This document shows, piece by piece, positions 43,901-54,863 of a stretch of 64,000 nt of DNA. Origin of the DNA: Peribolospora baueri (lineage: Eukaryota; Basidiomycota; Peribolosporomycetes; Peribolosporales; Peribolosporaceae); assembly GCA_029717555.1 (NCBI GenBank), contig JAMDHS010000036.1, forward strand, positions 124,001 to 188,000, written 5' to 3'. Made by a program: the position numbers and the translations under genes. Numbering within the stretch: the first letter of the stretch is position 1; each line of letters opens with the position of its first letter. The notes under the pieces are model-generated. The model was not told the origin of the DNA, did not search any database, and saw nothing but the letters and a program-made list of their open reading frames with translations.

Positions 43901-46008
43901 CGCCGCTTCCATCGTCGACACCGTGGCTGTTCGTCAACGAGGGACTCCAGCCCAAGCCGCTCTCGCCCGTTCCTGCCTCTCCCAAATCGTCAGCGGGGTC
44001 GGCTGGCAAGGACATTGACGGCAAGGACGGGAATGCCACCGTCGCCGCAGCCAAAGGCGGGAGGAGCGAAGACGAGGATGAGGCTTCTTCGGATTTGTTT
44101 CCAGCGCCTCCGACAAGATCTGATACGTCGAACGGGGGGCGATCGAGGCCTACATCAGGCCATGGGCCGCTCGCTCACGTCGAAGCTGGCCTCAATGCCT
44201 ACTTTGACGCCTTGGTGAGCGGCCGTGCGCAAAGCCCACTGGGTAAAGGCGCTGCTCGTCGTGATGGTAGATTAGATGTTCGCCCGACCGCACGAGGGCA
44301 GACGACGGAGGCTGCGCCTTCGGCTCGCCGCTCCCTGGCGATCTCTGCCGGCTCGGAGGAAGATGAAGAAGAAGAGCCGCCGGAGGAGGTGCAGGTTGTC
44401 GTCCCTCAGAGCGTGGCCGTCCTCGGCTACGCCATGCCAGTGATGGAGACATTTGGGCAGCGCAGGAGGAGCGCAAAAGAGGAGGAAAGGGAGGAGGCAT
44501 TGAGGAGGGAGAGAGACAAACAGGAGAAGGCGACGTGGGAAAGGGCGAGGAAGAAGTCGCTCGGTTCCAGAGAAGACGCCATCGAGGCTATCCGAGCTGA
44601 CATGGAGGCGCGCGGGGAAGACGGTGGCAGTCGACTTGCGTTCGGCTTGCACGGTCGGCAACCTGCTGGCGTATTCTTCCACCCTTTCCATCCAGACCAC
44701 CCTTCTCTCTCCGTCCCGGACATACCAGCCATGCGTGCCATGCCCAGCATTCCCACCGAACTCAACCTCGCATCATCATCGCCTTCCGCTTTCTTCGTCA
44801 ACGCAGGCAAGACTGCCCTTCCTCCACCCCCTCGGAGTAGAAAAAGGTCAAACAGTACTACGAAGCAGCGCTCGGTCTCGTCCCCCGGTCAAAAGTCGGA
44901 AGGTCGCAGTGGTCAAAAACGGCGTTCTCGGTCCGAACGGAGCCGCGCTCGCCGCCACTCCGAGCCGAGGACGAATAGTTCTTCAACCACTGGGTCTCAT
45001 CGAGGAAGCTCGTCCGGCTTTGGCGATTCAGCGGAAGAGGGCGGAAGAGATGCCACTGAGAGCTCTGGTTCAGCAACGAAAACGACCTATCCTGGTCATC
45101 CTTCGGGTCGCCGGCGTCCGTCCGCCCATATCAGGTCGCCTGCATCTCACGGCACCTCAATCCCTTCGCCGGCGCCGCCAAAACTGCCCAACATGTCCTC
45201 TCTCCCGCCTTCTTCATCATTTCCTCTCTCCTCTCAACGCGGCGAAAACGCGCTCCAGCGACACGTTGCCGCCGCGACCGTCTCCAAACCGCCCTCCAAA
45301 CACGGCAAAAGCGGTTTTACCAAGGGAGATATCCTCGAGTGGCGTAGGACGAGCGACGCCAATCCCTCCGCGGTAGCGGCGGGGATGATGGTTTCGGCTG
45401 GCGGTAGTAGTCTGACAGCTCAGGACCGAGTGGTTGCGACGCGATTGCCAGGTTCGACCTGGACGACTGTCAACGCTGAATGTTCCAACAACCAGCTCTC
45501 GGCGATCCCGCGACGAGACAGTGAGCCCTCGCTGTCCTCGCTCTTTGCCCCTGTTCCGGTCCAATCCCATAACGACTATAACGATGGCCAGCAGCACGAG
45601 GACGACCGCCGCCGCCGCCGCTGCAGCAAGAGCGTCGACGTCTCTTGGGGAGCACTCTCACAGTCGCAACCGCAACCGCAACCGCAACCGCAACCTTCCG
45701 CGCAGCCACAACCACATCTACAAATTTCGGCGCAGCCACCTACGTCATCGCCGACTTTGAAGAACGGCTGGACGCCTTTCTTCGACAGCTCAGATCCAAG
45801 GGTCCCCTTCCAAGGAGGCCAGCCCTATCCCCTGCACAATGTGAACGTCAAGAAGAAGCGGTTAGAGTGGGAGGCCAAGGCCAAGGCGGGTGGCATCAGC
45901 GCTGGAGCTAGAGCTGGAGCTTCCGCTCGCTCTACGGAGCCTTGGTCGACACCGCACCTACCTTTCTCTGCCACTATCGGTCAAGGCGTGCCGAGGAGGG
46001 TGACCTGA
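40924..46008 (+). CDS. Large disordered protein of unknown function with possible N-myristoylation signal
   Basis: A single uninterrupted frame of 1694 codons in a window where almost every other gene is spliced. I do not recognise the family. The N-terminus MGQAPSSP fits an N-myristoylation site (Gly2, Ser6). Most of the chain is Ser/Pro/Arg-rich and low in hydrophobics, so disordered, with a His-Asp repeat near residue 498, many PxxP-like and RRKP segments, and a PQ repeat at ~1579-1590. The most ordered-looking part is ~1155-1235: VQVVVPQSVAVLGYAMPVME, then a charged helix rich in Glu/Arg. The C-terminus is WSTPHLPFSATIGQGVPRR. A role as a membrane-attached scaffold is a guess. ATG at 40924 follows a pyrimidine-rich leader and is the only sensible start. 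Confidence 0.8.
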   Translation: MGQAPSSPDFRAYAYESYPTPGDKDRLAPPAQADTLKEGRFSLRNRRRANSQPSRTVISAPIGPLKHVDGAGGPGSSVFGVTVSDVARQRSKRRGPEVGGAVDAMEEIHDAGDEARSPAAEGRHSLSGAILRPFATAEPSRAYSSFGFRPGISPFERDSRFQNASNVFASVQGQHRPWADDENGHASAWRSEGENKRATASAGGVSVGRMRALRLKLASHAKEQGKEGGRTRTSTAANGDDALPFPDTAGDGQPRIHKAALASMDTLVSPDGAPSSLAAASVSSLGYRHPRTKSRAKASSTFSFTSSSTAHPRAVSAPIVDASKKSVRARSCTAAQVAPEAKNEEQKEHGKRRGNRLRRPASRRPPSAIAEGRNRPATQEAGRQDEAHRWNEYLARMTGRAQANEGRDVVARPHSDGCPAGVLTPESFQRPRRMPHKSIPQWLGSVQGRTGQDGGHVVHSMTCRTLDSFRSHSDAGEDGGEPDDDERWVDVRRRDEQDDHDHDHDQQADASTPTSRTRRSLLPALDLSAAGPLGSKIFDGISSSPVSSPRRKSGAGGTPRRRRARSASPADTPGRKPSPPCELEEWMLLAGQQARFASQGEDRRTSVFVPSLLDVPILPFVAAALAGTDGMTDTVTSTKSDDLSPAEDPPVGPVPPPRPKWRRGNSSSSINSLSHAAAGVKAQALAQTQALRLIAHDRHSLSTIASSRNASRQGSSNDIVDQSLSTTAASTITSSAQRTTLAQYGLGSDFNVGGRGPLRVVNGTDGEGCPSPAEPVIQTTASQSIFGSQSGRTMNTVTSGTASGASTLAMSRNSSYSAAPDLLNWNDETAASVETSAQDGHDGNHLSPPTTSRSLSASSRGRRSNASTRPSAASATQPSAGKGSRVRRKPVPLFEEGQKDKNAAAQPGTGVLALSDYPPTDIEQPPVTTIHPSTTPTSPISSVSIPPPLSPPPAQASPPPQLRSPSRKSRPLPVPPTSSARGPASHYKVSAPPPLPSSTPWLFVNEGLQPKPLSPVPASPKSSAGSAGKDIDGKDGNATVAAAKGGRSEDEDEASSDLFPAPPTRSDTSNGGRSRPTSGHGPLAHVEAGLNAYFDALVSGRAQSPLGKGAARRDGRLDVRPTARGQTTEAAPSARRSLAISAGSEEDEEEEPPEEVQVVVPQSVAVLGYAMPVMETFGQRRRSAKEEEREEALRRERDKQEKATWERARKKSLGSREDAIEAIRADMEARGEDGGSRLAFGLHGRQPAGVFFHPFHPDHPSLSVPDIPAMRAMPSIPTELNLASSSPSAFFVNAGKTALPPPPRSRKRSNSTTKQRSVSSPGQKSEGRSGQKRRSRSERSRARRHSEPRTNSSSTTGSHRGSSSGFGDSAEEGGRDATESSGSATKTTYPGHPSGRRRPSAHIRSPASHGTSIPSPAPPKLPNMSSLPPSSSFPLSSQRGENALQRHVAAATVSKPPSKHGKSGFTKGDILEWRRTSDANPSAVAAGMMVSAGGSSLTAQDRVVATRLPGSTWTTVNAECSNNQLSAIPRRDSEPSLSSLFAPVPVQSHNDYNDGQQHEDDRRRRRCSKSVDVSWGALSQSQPQPQPQPQPSAQPQPHLQISAQPPTSSPTLKNGWTPFFDSSDPRVPFQGGQPYPLHNVNVKKKRLEWEAKAKAGGISAGARAGASARSTEPWSTPHLPFSATIGQGVPRRVT

Positions 46009-46622
46009 GTGGCATCGCGCGGACACGGGCGACAGGGTGTCGCCCTTGTTAGTTAAGCCTCGTGCAGTTCGTACGACGCCCTTCCTCTTTCTCCCTCTGC
46101 GAATTGGCCACTCCCGCCCTTTCGGCTCCATTTGCCCCAAAACTCCACGTCACGCTGCCGATCACACAGATCACTCGTTTGACTCTCTTAACACTTGCTT
46201 CACTGTCTTTACGTTCGCTTGACTTTCGCTCGACTCTCTTGTAGAACTTTTCTCTTGAATCATCATTCGCGGTGGCCGTGTCCGCCTGTTGTACTCAATC
46301 CAATGTACGTTAGCTCGTTTTGGCCTACCCTGGATGGAAGGTCTTTGTTGTTGTGTTGATGGAGCGACGTCGTGGGCTCATTTCGCTCAGAGGCCCAAAT
46401 TTTTGAGGATGAAGAGGGAGGGAGGCTGAAGGGCGGACAGCAGGCATTTTATACCGTCGACCGAGAGGAGAGGTGCCCGCCGCCCACTTGTTAAAAAAAA
46501 AAAGCGAAGGACCACTGATCAAACTGAGACCAGCGTGAAATGTCCCATGAATTCCGGTATAACCAAAGACTACTCCACACGTCCATCCCCGTTCATTCAT
46601 CGCTCTTCTCGCCTTCCCTGCT
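46009..46622. other. Intergenic between convergent genes
   Basis: 614 bp with two 3' ends; A-run at 46493-46503. No gene seen. Confidence 0.5.
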
Positions 46623-48383
46623 CTACTTCTTCCGCTTCTCCCCCTCCTTCTTGGGTCTGGACCCGCCGTCGTCCACCTCCACGTCGGTGTCTCCATCTCG
46701 TCGTCGTTTCTTCTTCTTATCCTTCTCCCTCTCCTTTCCATCTTGCCTCTCCTCATCCCTTTCGCCTGCCTCTCGCTTTTTCTTCCTCTTCTTCTCCTTC
46801 TTTTCTTCCGCCCCTGTCGCTAGCTTGGCGTCTGCAGGCCCTTTAAGCGACACGGCAGGCTCTGCCGCACCCACAGCGACATCCCGGCCCTCTTCGTCCT
46901 TACGAAGGTCCTTCTCTCCCTGCTCCTCCTGTTCCTCCTCTTCTCCGACAACCCAAACAGTCTTCTTTCCCTCCCCCTTCTTCTCTCTCCCGCTCCTAGT
47001 ATGAGCCGTCGCTGCGCTCTCGACCGTCACAGGGCCCGCCCTACCTTCCCTCTTCGCCTTAGCAATGGCTACGGCGGCCTTCCGAGCCGCGAGCTTGCGA
47101 GAGAGGTACTCTTGTACAGACAAGCCGGCAGAGTTGTTCGCTATCTGGACTCGGTCTTCTGCGCCGTTGTTCGTCGAAGTCGTTGTTGCGGGGTCCGGTG
47201 CAGGCGTAGTTAGCGACGTTGATGGTGTCGTACCAGCGGGGGTGCCTTGCTGAGAAGAACTGGCTGGCGCGGTCGAGATAGGCTCCAGCTTAGTGGCAGT
47301 AGGCTCTTCATCGTTCGTCGTCGTAGAGGAAGACTCATCGTCCTCCTCGTTCCTTGCATCCTGGAACGCCAGCTTCCCTTTGTCCTTTTTTCTCTTCCCC
47401 TCCAGCTTCCGTGCGGCTTTTCGCTCTGCCTTTTCGCGTGCCTTGCGTTCCTTTCGCTCCGCCTTCGTCTCCTCCTTGGGCGGTTCGGCTGGAGTAGTCA
47501 CTTTGGCCGCTGGAGGAGACACTGGAGCAGGGGTGGAGGAGAGAGTAGCGGGAGACGACGTCCCGGAGGTGGAGGCAGAGATGCCGAGGATCTCGTTGAC
47601 CGACAGCATATTAACCCCAACGAGTCGCTTTGCGGCCAAAAACTTGGCTCGGTGACTTTGCGCAAAAGTAAGAAAGGACAGGAACTGGAATGTCATTCCT
47701 GTGATGCCTTCGAGCACATGATCAAATCATGCACCAACTTACGCTAATCGCACTGGCTTCGGAGCAGTAGGAACGTTCTCTGCGACGACCGTGGAATTCG
47801 TCTCAGTAGGCGAGAGGTGGGGCACGTCGATGGCCTGGGAATTGACAACACCAGTCGCCTCGGTAGTCTTATCCACTTTCCCTTCGGCCTTCTCGCCCTT
47901 CTTGTCCTTCTTGCCCTTCTTCTTCTCCTTCTTACCGTCTGCGCCGTCTGCTCGCTTGCGCTTCCGGGCAGCATTGTCGGTTGTAACCCCTTCCGTCGGT
48001 GGGGTCATTGTCGACGGCGAAAGACTGTCCATATTCACAGACTCCACAGACCCCGGAGCAGCAGGCGCGACAGCGTTGAGCTTGGCGAGCAAAGCGCCGA
48101 AGGCGTCGCTGTTGCCCAGCCAAGCCTCAGGGCCTGCCTTGCCGCTTTCCCTCAGCTCCTTCTCCCTGCGCTGACTTCCAACGCCCTTGAAATCTTGCTT
48201 GAACGCGACGGCGATGTGCTTGGACGTGCCCGTCCCCTCGAGGCCGAGCCCGCGGCCCGAGCCAGCGTCCCAGCCCATCTGGGCGAGCATTCGGTGGCCA
48301 TACGAGTCCTTGTTCGACACCCAGCTGTGGCCGCGAGGGTCGGGTCCAATCCGCTGCTTTTCGCGGCGGCCCGCTAATCCCAT
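46623..48383 (-). CDS. PXR1: G-patch nucleolar protein PXR1/GNO1 (PINX1 homologue)
   Basis: Two exons (minus): 48383-47743 and 47655-46623, phase 2, 557 aa (yeast Pxr1 is 271). The N-terminus MGLAGRREKQRIGPDPR leads into the G-patch: NKDSYGHRMLAQMGWDAGSGRGLGLEG, then GTSKHIAVAFKQDFKGVG, with WLGNSDAFGALLAKLN. The second conserved box, AHRAKFLAAKRLVG, is assembled across the intron and is followed by LSVNEILGIS. The rest is Lys/Glu-rich, ending in a basic KKKKRRRDGDTD-type tail typical for the nucleolus. In yeast the protein stimulates the Prp43 helicase in rRNA processing and restrains telomerase. Exon 2 is much longer than in the yeast protein, mostly low complexity. Confidence 0.9.
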
Positions 48384-48621
48384 GGCGTGCAACGAGCTCG
48401 AGGAGGAGTAGCAAGCTGATGGAGAAACGACTAAAGGGCAAAAGGACCGGAAGAGGGCCCTGAATGCTTAACTGAACGGCATCGCAGGCACCCACTCAAA
48501 AATTGACTGCGGCATATCGGGAATAAACGGGTTCAGGCGGCTCTAGTATCGACACCATCGAATCTCACGACCGCTCTTCTTCCAACGACATCGAGTTCCT
48601 TCATCACACAACGACAGCACC
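48384..48621. promoter_or_regulatory. Shared promoter of PXR1 and the mL59 gene
   Basis: A 238 bp gap between divergent start codons of a nucleolar and a mitochondrial ribosome-related gene. Role by position. Confidence 0.5.
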
Positions 48622-49346
48622 ATGGCCGCCTCGCGAACACAGGGCGCCCGAGTTCTAGCCCGTAAGGGCCTCGACGTCCTCGACCGATTCCTGGTTCGAG
48701 AGGAGGCTCTTGCTGCTCGAACCGCTGACTCCAGCTCCAACGACGCCAACACGAACAGCAACCCATTTACGCCTTCCCCAAATCCGCGCACTGGCAATTA
48801 CAACCCCCCGCGCTACTCCCTCCGACGACAGGCCGTGCTCGCCAAGAAGGCGATCCAGTCGGGACGAGTGGAAGACGTGCCAGCTTCTCCGAAGGTGTCG
48901 CGCATCCTCGCCAGGGCAGGCATCGAAGTTCTCACTCCTTCCGCAGCACCCGAAGTCGCCTCCGACGGAACCCGAAAACCGTCCACGGCAACGTTCAAGG
49001 ACGCGGAAGGCCGAACAGTATCGTTGGATAGGAGGGGACCTTACGAAGGGAAGGTCAGCAAGCGACTGTTCAAGGGCACAAAAGCTGAGAGGGACGCCCC
49101 TAGACGGCAACGGAGGACGAAGGAGAGCATGGAAGGGATGGAGGCTACTATCGCCGGCTGGAAAGCGGTGAGTACCTCAGAGAGGGACCAAGGACGGCAC
49201 TAGCCGTCCTCGGACGACCAGGAAGGGGATGTCCGGGTCTACCGCGTAGCTGTCAGAGTGAAGCTCATAATCGTTCGCGTTTTCGTCTCCCTCTTCAGGC
49301 GAAGGCGGAAGAGAAAGCCAAGTCGCGACCATCCCTTCCTTTCTAG
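48622..49346 (+). CDS. MRPL25: Mitochondrial large ribosomal subunit protein mL59 (MRPL25)
   Basis: Exons: 48622-49167 and 49299-49346, phase 0, 197 aa. The family core is present: NPFTPSPNPRTGNYNPPRYS, LRRQAVLAKKAIQSGRVEDVP and SPKVSRILARAG, as in fungal L25/mL59 proteins. The C-terminal half is basic (GKVSKRLFKGTKAERD, then KESMEGMEATIAGWKA) and ends AKAEEKAKSRPSLPF. The protein belongs to the fungus-specific part of the mitochondrial 54S subunit. The N-terminus is not a classic long presequence, as in yeast Mrpl25. Confidence 0.85.
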
Positions 49347-49759
49347 ATAGATGATGTATACAGTATTTCCGGCCTCTTCCCTCCTCGTAACATGACTGTG
49401 GATACGTACCACGTCTAGAAACAGCACCTGCACGCTTGCCTCTTTTGAATGTGGGGAGGTTCGTTTTGACTGCCAATAGACGATGGCCGCCCAGGGAACT
49501 GAGTTGTCTTGGCCATATGCGACGAACAGGCGAGAGATAGAAGAAGTGAAGGATGGGGAGTGGGGTTGGAGAGACAAGTGAACCGAAAGACTGGCTTAAG
49601 GATACAGGCACTATGTATGGTCATGACGGAACCATGCAGATGGATGGCTGAATCGATGAATAAATGGACGACTACGTTTGTAGAAGAGAAGGGCTTGGAG
49701 GATGGCCACATAACCTCACGGTTGAGGGAGAGAATGGAAGGTAGGGAGGGGCTAATGAT
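49347..49759. other. Intergenic between convergent genes
   Basis: 413 bp with two 3' ends. Nothing else seen. Confidence 0.5.
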
Positions 49760-52700
49760 TTATTTATGCTCCTCCTTGACGATGTCTTCCTTCCTCGGCC
49801 TCTCCTCCTCCTTCACCTCGCCGTCCTTCAAAAGCTGCTTGCCTTGCCCAGCAATATCCTTCGCGTCCTCGGTCCGAACGATCCCAAGCCCAATCTCCTC
49901 TCTTGCGAGGTCCAGGACGTGGTCGAGCGGTACGAGCCCGTCATGATCGATGTCAAGCTTCTTCACGAGCTTTTCGATCTCCTCTTCCGCCGGACGGTGT
50001 CGAATAACTCGAAGAGCCTGCTTGAGATCCTCGACGCTGATCTGACCCTGCTCGTTGGTCTGAATCGTGTTCATACGGTTCCCGAACTCCTTGTCGTACT
50101 CCTCCAACTGTTTGTCAATCTTCTCCAACAACACCCGTACCCGTTTGGCAAGGGAGCGCTGTGCGGCGGTCTGCGAAGTTGGCGGCGCCGCTTCGGCTTC
50201 CCCGCCTTCGGCCTTTGCTGCCTTCTGCTTATCCTCTTGCTCCTGCGGCTGCTGCGGCTGCTCACCCTGTGTGCACGAGCAAGGAAAGGAAAGGAAGTAG
50301 AAATGCGTCAGTTAGCTCGGAGGAGGACCCGCTTTATCCGAGCCGCATCTCAGTCTCACCTCTTCAGTCTGGACCACCTCGTTCATGAGGTGTGCCAGCT
50401 CTTCACGCTCTTTCAAGACGGCCGACTTGGCAGACAGGATCGCGCAGGCTTCGCCAAGCTCGTGGAGTTGCTCCTTCGTCATGCGTGCGTCTTCCTCGGG
50501 TAGTACCTCCTGGAACGAATGAATGTGATGTGAACACCAAAGCGTCAGCATCAGGTACCACTGCCTGTATCGCCCCGGTCGAGGAGTCGCTACTGATTTG
50601 AGAAGCACTGATTTGACACCAGGGAGACGATGACTCACCTCTCGCTCGGGCTTCATCTCCTTGGCCTTCTCCTCCTCCTTCTCCGCCTCGGGCGTCTCCT
50701 TCTCCTTCTGAGCCTCCCGCTCTCTCTCCTTTTCCTTTTCCGCCTTGCGTGCCTCCTCCTCTTTCGCCTCCTGCCCACGCTCCTCCTCGATAAGATCCTC
50801 CTGCTGCTCCAGGACCTCGAGCTTCTGCTTATATGTCGCAGAGTCCGGAGATACTTCGAGCTCGGCTTCGTTGAGCTGTTACGAGATGTGGCCGGAAAGA
50901 GGGAAAGGTGATACGGACGTTAGAGTATACCCTTGCTGTATCGGTTCCTAGCTGCGCAATCGACGGGAAAGAGGTACGAACAAGAGTATCGGGCAGAGAG
51001 CTCAACGTTGCTTCCAGGCTCTTCAGGTGACTATCGTCCTGATGTCCGTAGTTGAAGGCCTTGCTGAGGATGAGCAACGTCCCGGAGATGCGCGTGCGAA
51101 CGTGCAGATCGATCCACTGCTCTAGCTCCTCACGCAGCCGCGCCGGGGAGAGGCCAACGGTCTGGATACCGCGGGACTGGCAGGCCGACTGCAGCTCCGG
51201 AATCGTCAGCGAATCGACGCCTTCGGTCGCGATGGCCTGTAAGCGGGAGAGGGGGTTCAAAGTTAGACCGCTGTCCAGCAGCATCTGATAGCAAGCGATG
51301 AAATCGACGCACGATGTCGTCTCGTCTAATAGTCGTCAACCTGTGCCGAATCTGATAGCGAAGGTAGTTATCCGTGCCGAACGCGTTGATGCCCATGTAT
51401 CGACACATGCTGACGAGCTGGGGCCTAGAGAGGTTGTCGAGGGTGAGGTCATCCTCGAAGAGCTTAGCCACCTTGATGATGTCGTCCCGATTCGGCTCTT
51501 CACCGGTCGCGCGGACCTATATGAGATGGCAGATATATAAGAGGAGACAGAATCATAAGCACTTCGACCACCGCCTAGCAAGGTGAAGATGAAGGAGGAG
51601 ATGCGACGGCTTACCTTGCGGAAAAACTCTTTGAACTCTTCCGAGTTCTTAATCATCGCCGAAGCCTTGATGCCAGACTCGCGAATAGTTTCCTGCAGGA
51701 ACTTGGCCATCTGCAAGCGTACTTTGAGAAGCTTGCGCTTCTTCTCTTCCTAGGTAACCAAACCGGCCGAGATTACCAGTGCAAGACACGTGCGCCGTCA
51801 AGCAGGGTACATGAGATGATCGTGCAGTGTTAGCGCATCAAACTTACAGCAGCAAACTTGTCCTCGAACGTGCTCGGCAACATGTTGGGGAAGACCTTGA
51901 TGGCAACGGGGAGGAGTAGTTCTCCGAGCGGGATGATGATGAAGGGGATGAAAGGGATGAGGCGAAGGAGATCTTGCATTGTTCGCTTCAGCTGTGAGGC
52001 GCGGAGAGAGGTTTGTGCGGTAGAAAATCAAGGAGTCTATGTAAGCAAACTAAGGCTCTCTTGGTCAAATGGAAGTAGAAGAAAAAGGGGCGGAGGACTG
52101 GCCCCGTGAATTCACCTGACGGTGCTCTCGCCTCGTCAAAGTATATCCAGACATGACCCTCTTCAGCAATCTCGCCGAAATGCTGACTTCTTTCCCGAGC
52201 AGCTTGGTACCATGCCAATAGTGGATGGCACCATCCTTGACGGAGATCCACAAGCGCTTCATAAGAGGCTCTTTGGGCGTGGCTAGCGCCTTTGTGGAAG
52301 AGGAAGATTCCTTCCCCGTCTCTTCCTTCTTCTCCGCGACCGCCTGTGCTGGAGAAGACAACGAAGACTGAGATTCAGCTTTGGGAGTCGTTGTCTGCGT
52401 TGCTGTGGAGCTGGATTGCGATCGAGGGGGAGACAGTTGGGTCTGCGACTGAGGGGAGGAAGATGCAAAACGGGCGAGTACGAGAGGGGTCGCGGCTGTT
52501 CGACCCGGCCGTCTTCGCTCATCGGCCGTGAAGAGGTACGGCGATCGTGCGGAGCCGAGCTGGGCTGTCGCTAAGCGCACGAATGCGAGCGACGAGGCTG
52601 GTGGTGACGAGAAAAGAGGGAGTGTCAGAAGGGCGGCGAGTACGAGTCAGCAGCCTAATCCTGGAATCTGTGCAATTAGGCCATGGAGCGCATTATGAAT

Positions 52701-52793
52701 TACAAGCTCACCTTGCCGTGGTCGACTGGCAGCGAGCAAGCTCCTGCTTGCGAGCAATCCGATCGACCTCGTGTGAGAGAGTGCCAACGACAT
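49760..52793 (-). CDS. MDM38: LETM1/MDM38 inner mitochondrial membrane protein
   Basis: Nine exons (minus): 52793-52712, 52597-52116, 51991-51848, 51749-51615, 51516-51313, 51236-50982, 50875-50639, 50509-50360 and 50266-49760, 731 aa. The first exon, [20 protein letters not shown], is a mitochondrial presequence. LETM1 core: [19 protein letters not shown], the single membrane segment [20 protein letters not shown] with [15 protein letters not shown], then [20 protein letters not shown] and [10 protein letters not shown]. Coiled coils rich in Glu/Lys follow, and the C-terminus has an EF-hand-like stretch ([16 protein letters not shown]). The protein supports K+/H+ (and reported Ca2+/H+) exchange and binds mitochondrial ribosomes in yeast. 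The donor of exon 6 (GTTCGT) is non-optimal; using it keeps the family join LPDTL-NEAEL. Confidence 0.93.
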
Positions 52794-53075
52794 GGCTGGC
52801 TTTGCGGGTGGTTACTAGCTAAGTCTACGTGCGAGAGAGAAACAATTAAAAAACAAAAAAAGTACACAGAAAGAAGAGCGAGTGTAATGGATCCACAATC
52901 GGACGGGCGAGGTTGAGAAGGAGAGGCGGTTGATGGTGGTGGTGGAGGAGAAACGTTTCCGTTATTCGTAACTCTTCGCGGTGCCCGGCTCGGGACTCGG
53001 ACTTGGGTTCGGCCATAGGCGGACATATCGTGGGAAGACTAATCCTCGTCCCGACTGTTTCCATAATGTTACAAT

Positions 53076-54595
53076 CTAATCCGTCTTCGTCTTCGGAACT
53101 ACAAGGGAATCCGATCTGACCCTCAATTTTGGGACCGCCGGGTCCCAAGGTCCTGTGATCTCGCTGTGGAGAGGTTGGCAAAGTAGAGCACGTCAGTCGC
53201 CGCGTCTATCCCGAAAGCGAGTGTGCATATGCAAACCCACTTCTTCCACTTCTGAGCTCCCACGAGCCACGCGGGGCAAGCAAAGCTTACGAGGACGACG
53301 CTGACAATGTAGGCGAACGCCGCCGTGGCAGAGAGGGGTACGAGAAGGTATAAGGTGAAGGCGAGGAGGACGATGGAGAGGATGATATCGAACAAGTGAG
53401 ATGCCGGTGGAGGTAGTGACTGCATATTGAGTGAAGCGAACATGCGGTCGACGCGAAGGCAATAATAATGAGCGCAGGTAGGCGACGAACGACAAGGGCC
53501 ATCAAAAGTGAATACGACAACCCACGCGCATATACCGTCTGCCCAGAGGGAAAAGAGCAAACCACTGTACGGCGAACAAGATCAGCGCGAATACATCGTG
53601 ATCGGATGACAGACGGGAGGCCAGCACGACCGATGCAGAGATGCCGGCGTTGAGGGATAGCGTCGAAGAGAGGCTGAGGACAGTGAATGCAACACAGAAA
53701 GAAGATGAGACACCGACAAGGGGGGCAAACAGCCCTCTCTGCGGAGGGGACGTCACAACCCACCTCCTTCCACCACCTTTGACCTCCCCCCTGCCGTACT
53801 CCGCCAAAACGGCATTCATGCAAAACAAAGCAGCCGACATCGCCCAGATAGAATCGGATGTGGTGGCCTCCGTGAGAGTGCGGAGGACAGGAGAAACGGA
53901 CAGAAGGGTTACTGCTAGGACGAGAGAGGAACGGAGAGCAGAGAGGACTACGGAAATAATCGGACGTGTGGCGGAAGGGTAAGAGAGCAAGACGCGGATG
54001 GTGAGCGCATCGAGTGCGGACAGACGACGCTTCACGTTCGTCTTACATACGAGCCTAGCTCACCTCTTCCTCGCCTCGCCCATCCCACATTCGTTCCACT
54101 CCTCCGCTTTCCATCCTCCGCCTTCCCAAAGACCGTTTCCCAGGCGTACAACCCGGCAGCGGTAGCAAAAGAGCCCCACGAAACCAGCGTCCTGGCCTCC
54201 AGCGAGCCGTGGTAGAGCCGGACAAAGAGGGAAACAAATATCAGGATAGACGAAAAGTGTTGGGTTATGGCGAGGGAGGACAGAACCAGAGGAGTGTAGG
54301 CGTAGGGGCGGTAGTTGGCTGTGAACGGTACATGTTGGCGAAAGGAGAACGCTGAGCAATGGTCAACTTTTTCCACCTAGATATAAGAAACGACCCAAGC
54401 TTTACTTCTTTTAGACAGACCACACCACCCACCGTTGCGTTTCAGCTGACCGAGAAAAGAGCGCGGAACGAAGTTGTCTGGGTAGTCCTGCTTCTTCCAT
54501 AGTATTTTCTGCCAAGGTTCTTTTTGCTGATCCTCCCCCTCCCGCTTCTGTTCCGCTTCTCCTGTTCGTCTGCCGCGTCGCTGGCCCGCCGACAT
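53076..54595 (-). CDS. GPI2: GPI-GlcNAc transferase subunit GPI2/PIG-C
   Basis: Five exons (minus): 54595-54433, 54318-54064, 53947-53526, 53419-53241 and 53163-53076, phases 1, 1, 0 and 2, 368 aa. Family blocks are clear: PWQKILWKKQDYPDNFVPRS near the N-terminus, NYRPYAYTPLVLSSLAITQH, LSVSPVLRTLTEATTSDSIW, SLNAGISASVVLASRLSS, FAVQWFALFPLGRR, and at the end FACPAWLVGAQKWKNEITGP followed by WDPAVPKLR. It is a multi-pass ER membrane protein of the complex that makes GlcNAc-PI, the first step of GPI anchor synthesis. The last exon supplies the conserved GPWDPAVP end and a short extra tail. It lies 282 bp downstream of LETM1 on the same strand. Confidence 0.92.
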
Positions 54596-54863
54596 CCCCG
54601 GTGCCTCCTTGGTTACTCTATCCGGTTGGTCGTGATGTTGCCTGGCAGAGTTGAGCAGGTGGGACGTGCGGTGGTCGCCGCAGTACGTCACGACGTCGTA
54701 CCCGTCACGGATGGTATTATTACTTCTTGGCTTCCAAACCGCAATATTTGGACTACCTCCAACAACCCTCGAACCAACCTGCTCCTCCGCCGTCTTCACC
54801 TTCAGGCTCTGGTCAAGGAGGAGGTAGGACTGGCTGTAGGAACGACGCTGCGAAGGACGAAGG
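54596..54863. promoter_or_regulatory. Shared promoter of GPI2 and the dynactin p25 gene
   Basis: 268 bp between divergent start codons. Contains a palindromic ACGTCACGACGT-like stretch at 54684-54696. Role by position. Confidence 0.5.

Noticed and set aside
53660-53720. Possible intron inside exon 3 of GPI2 (GTGTCTC ... CTCAG)
   Set aside because: Splicing it would break the frame needed for SLNAGISASVV, whereas reading through keeps all family blocks in frame.
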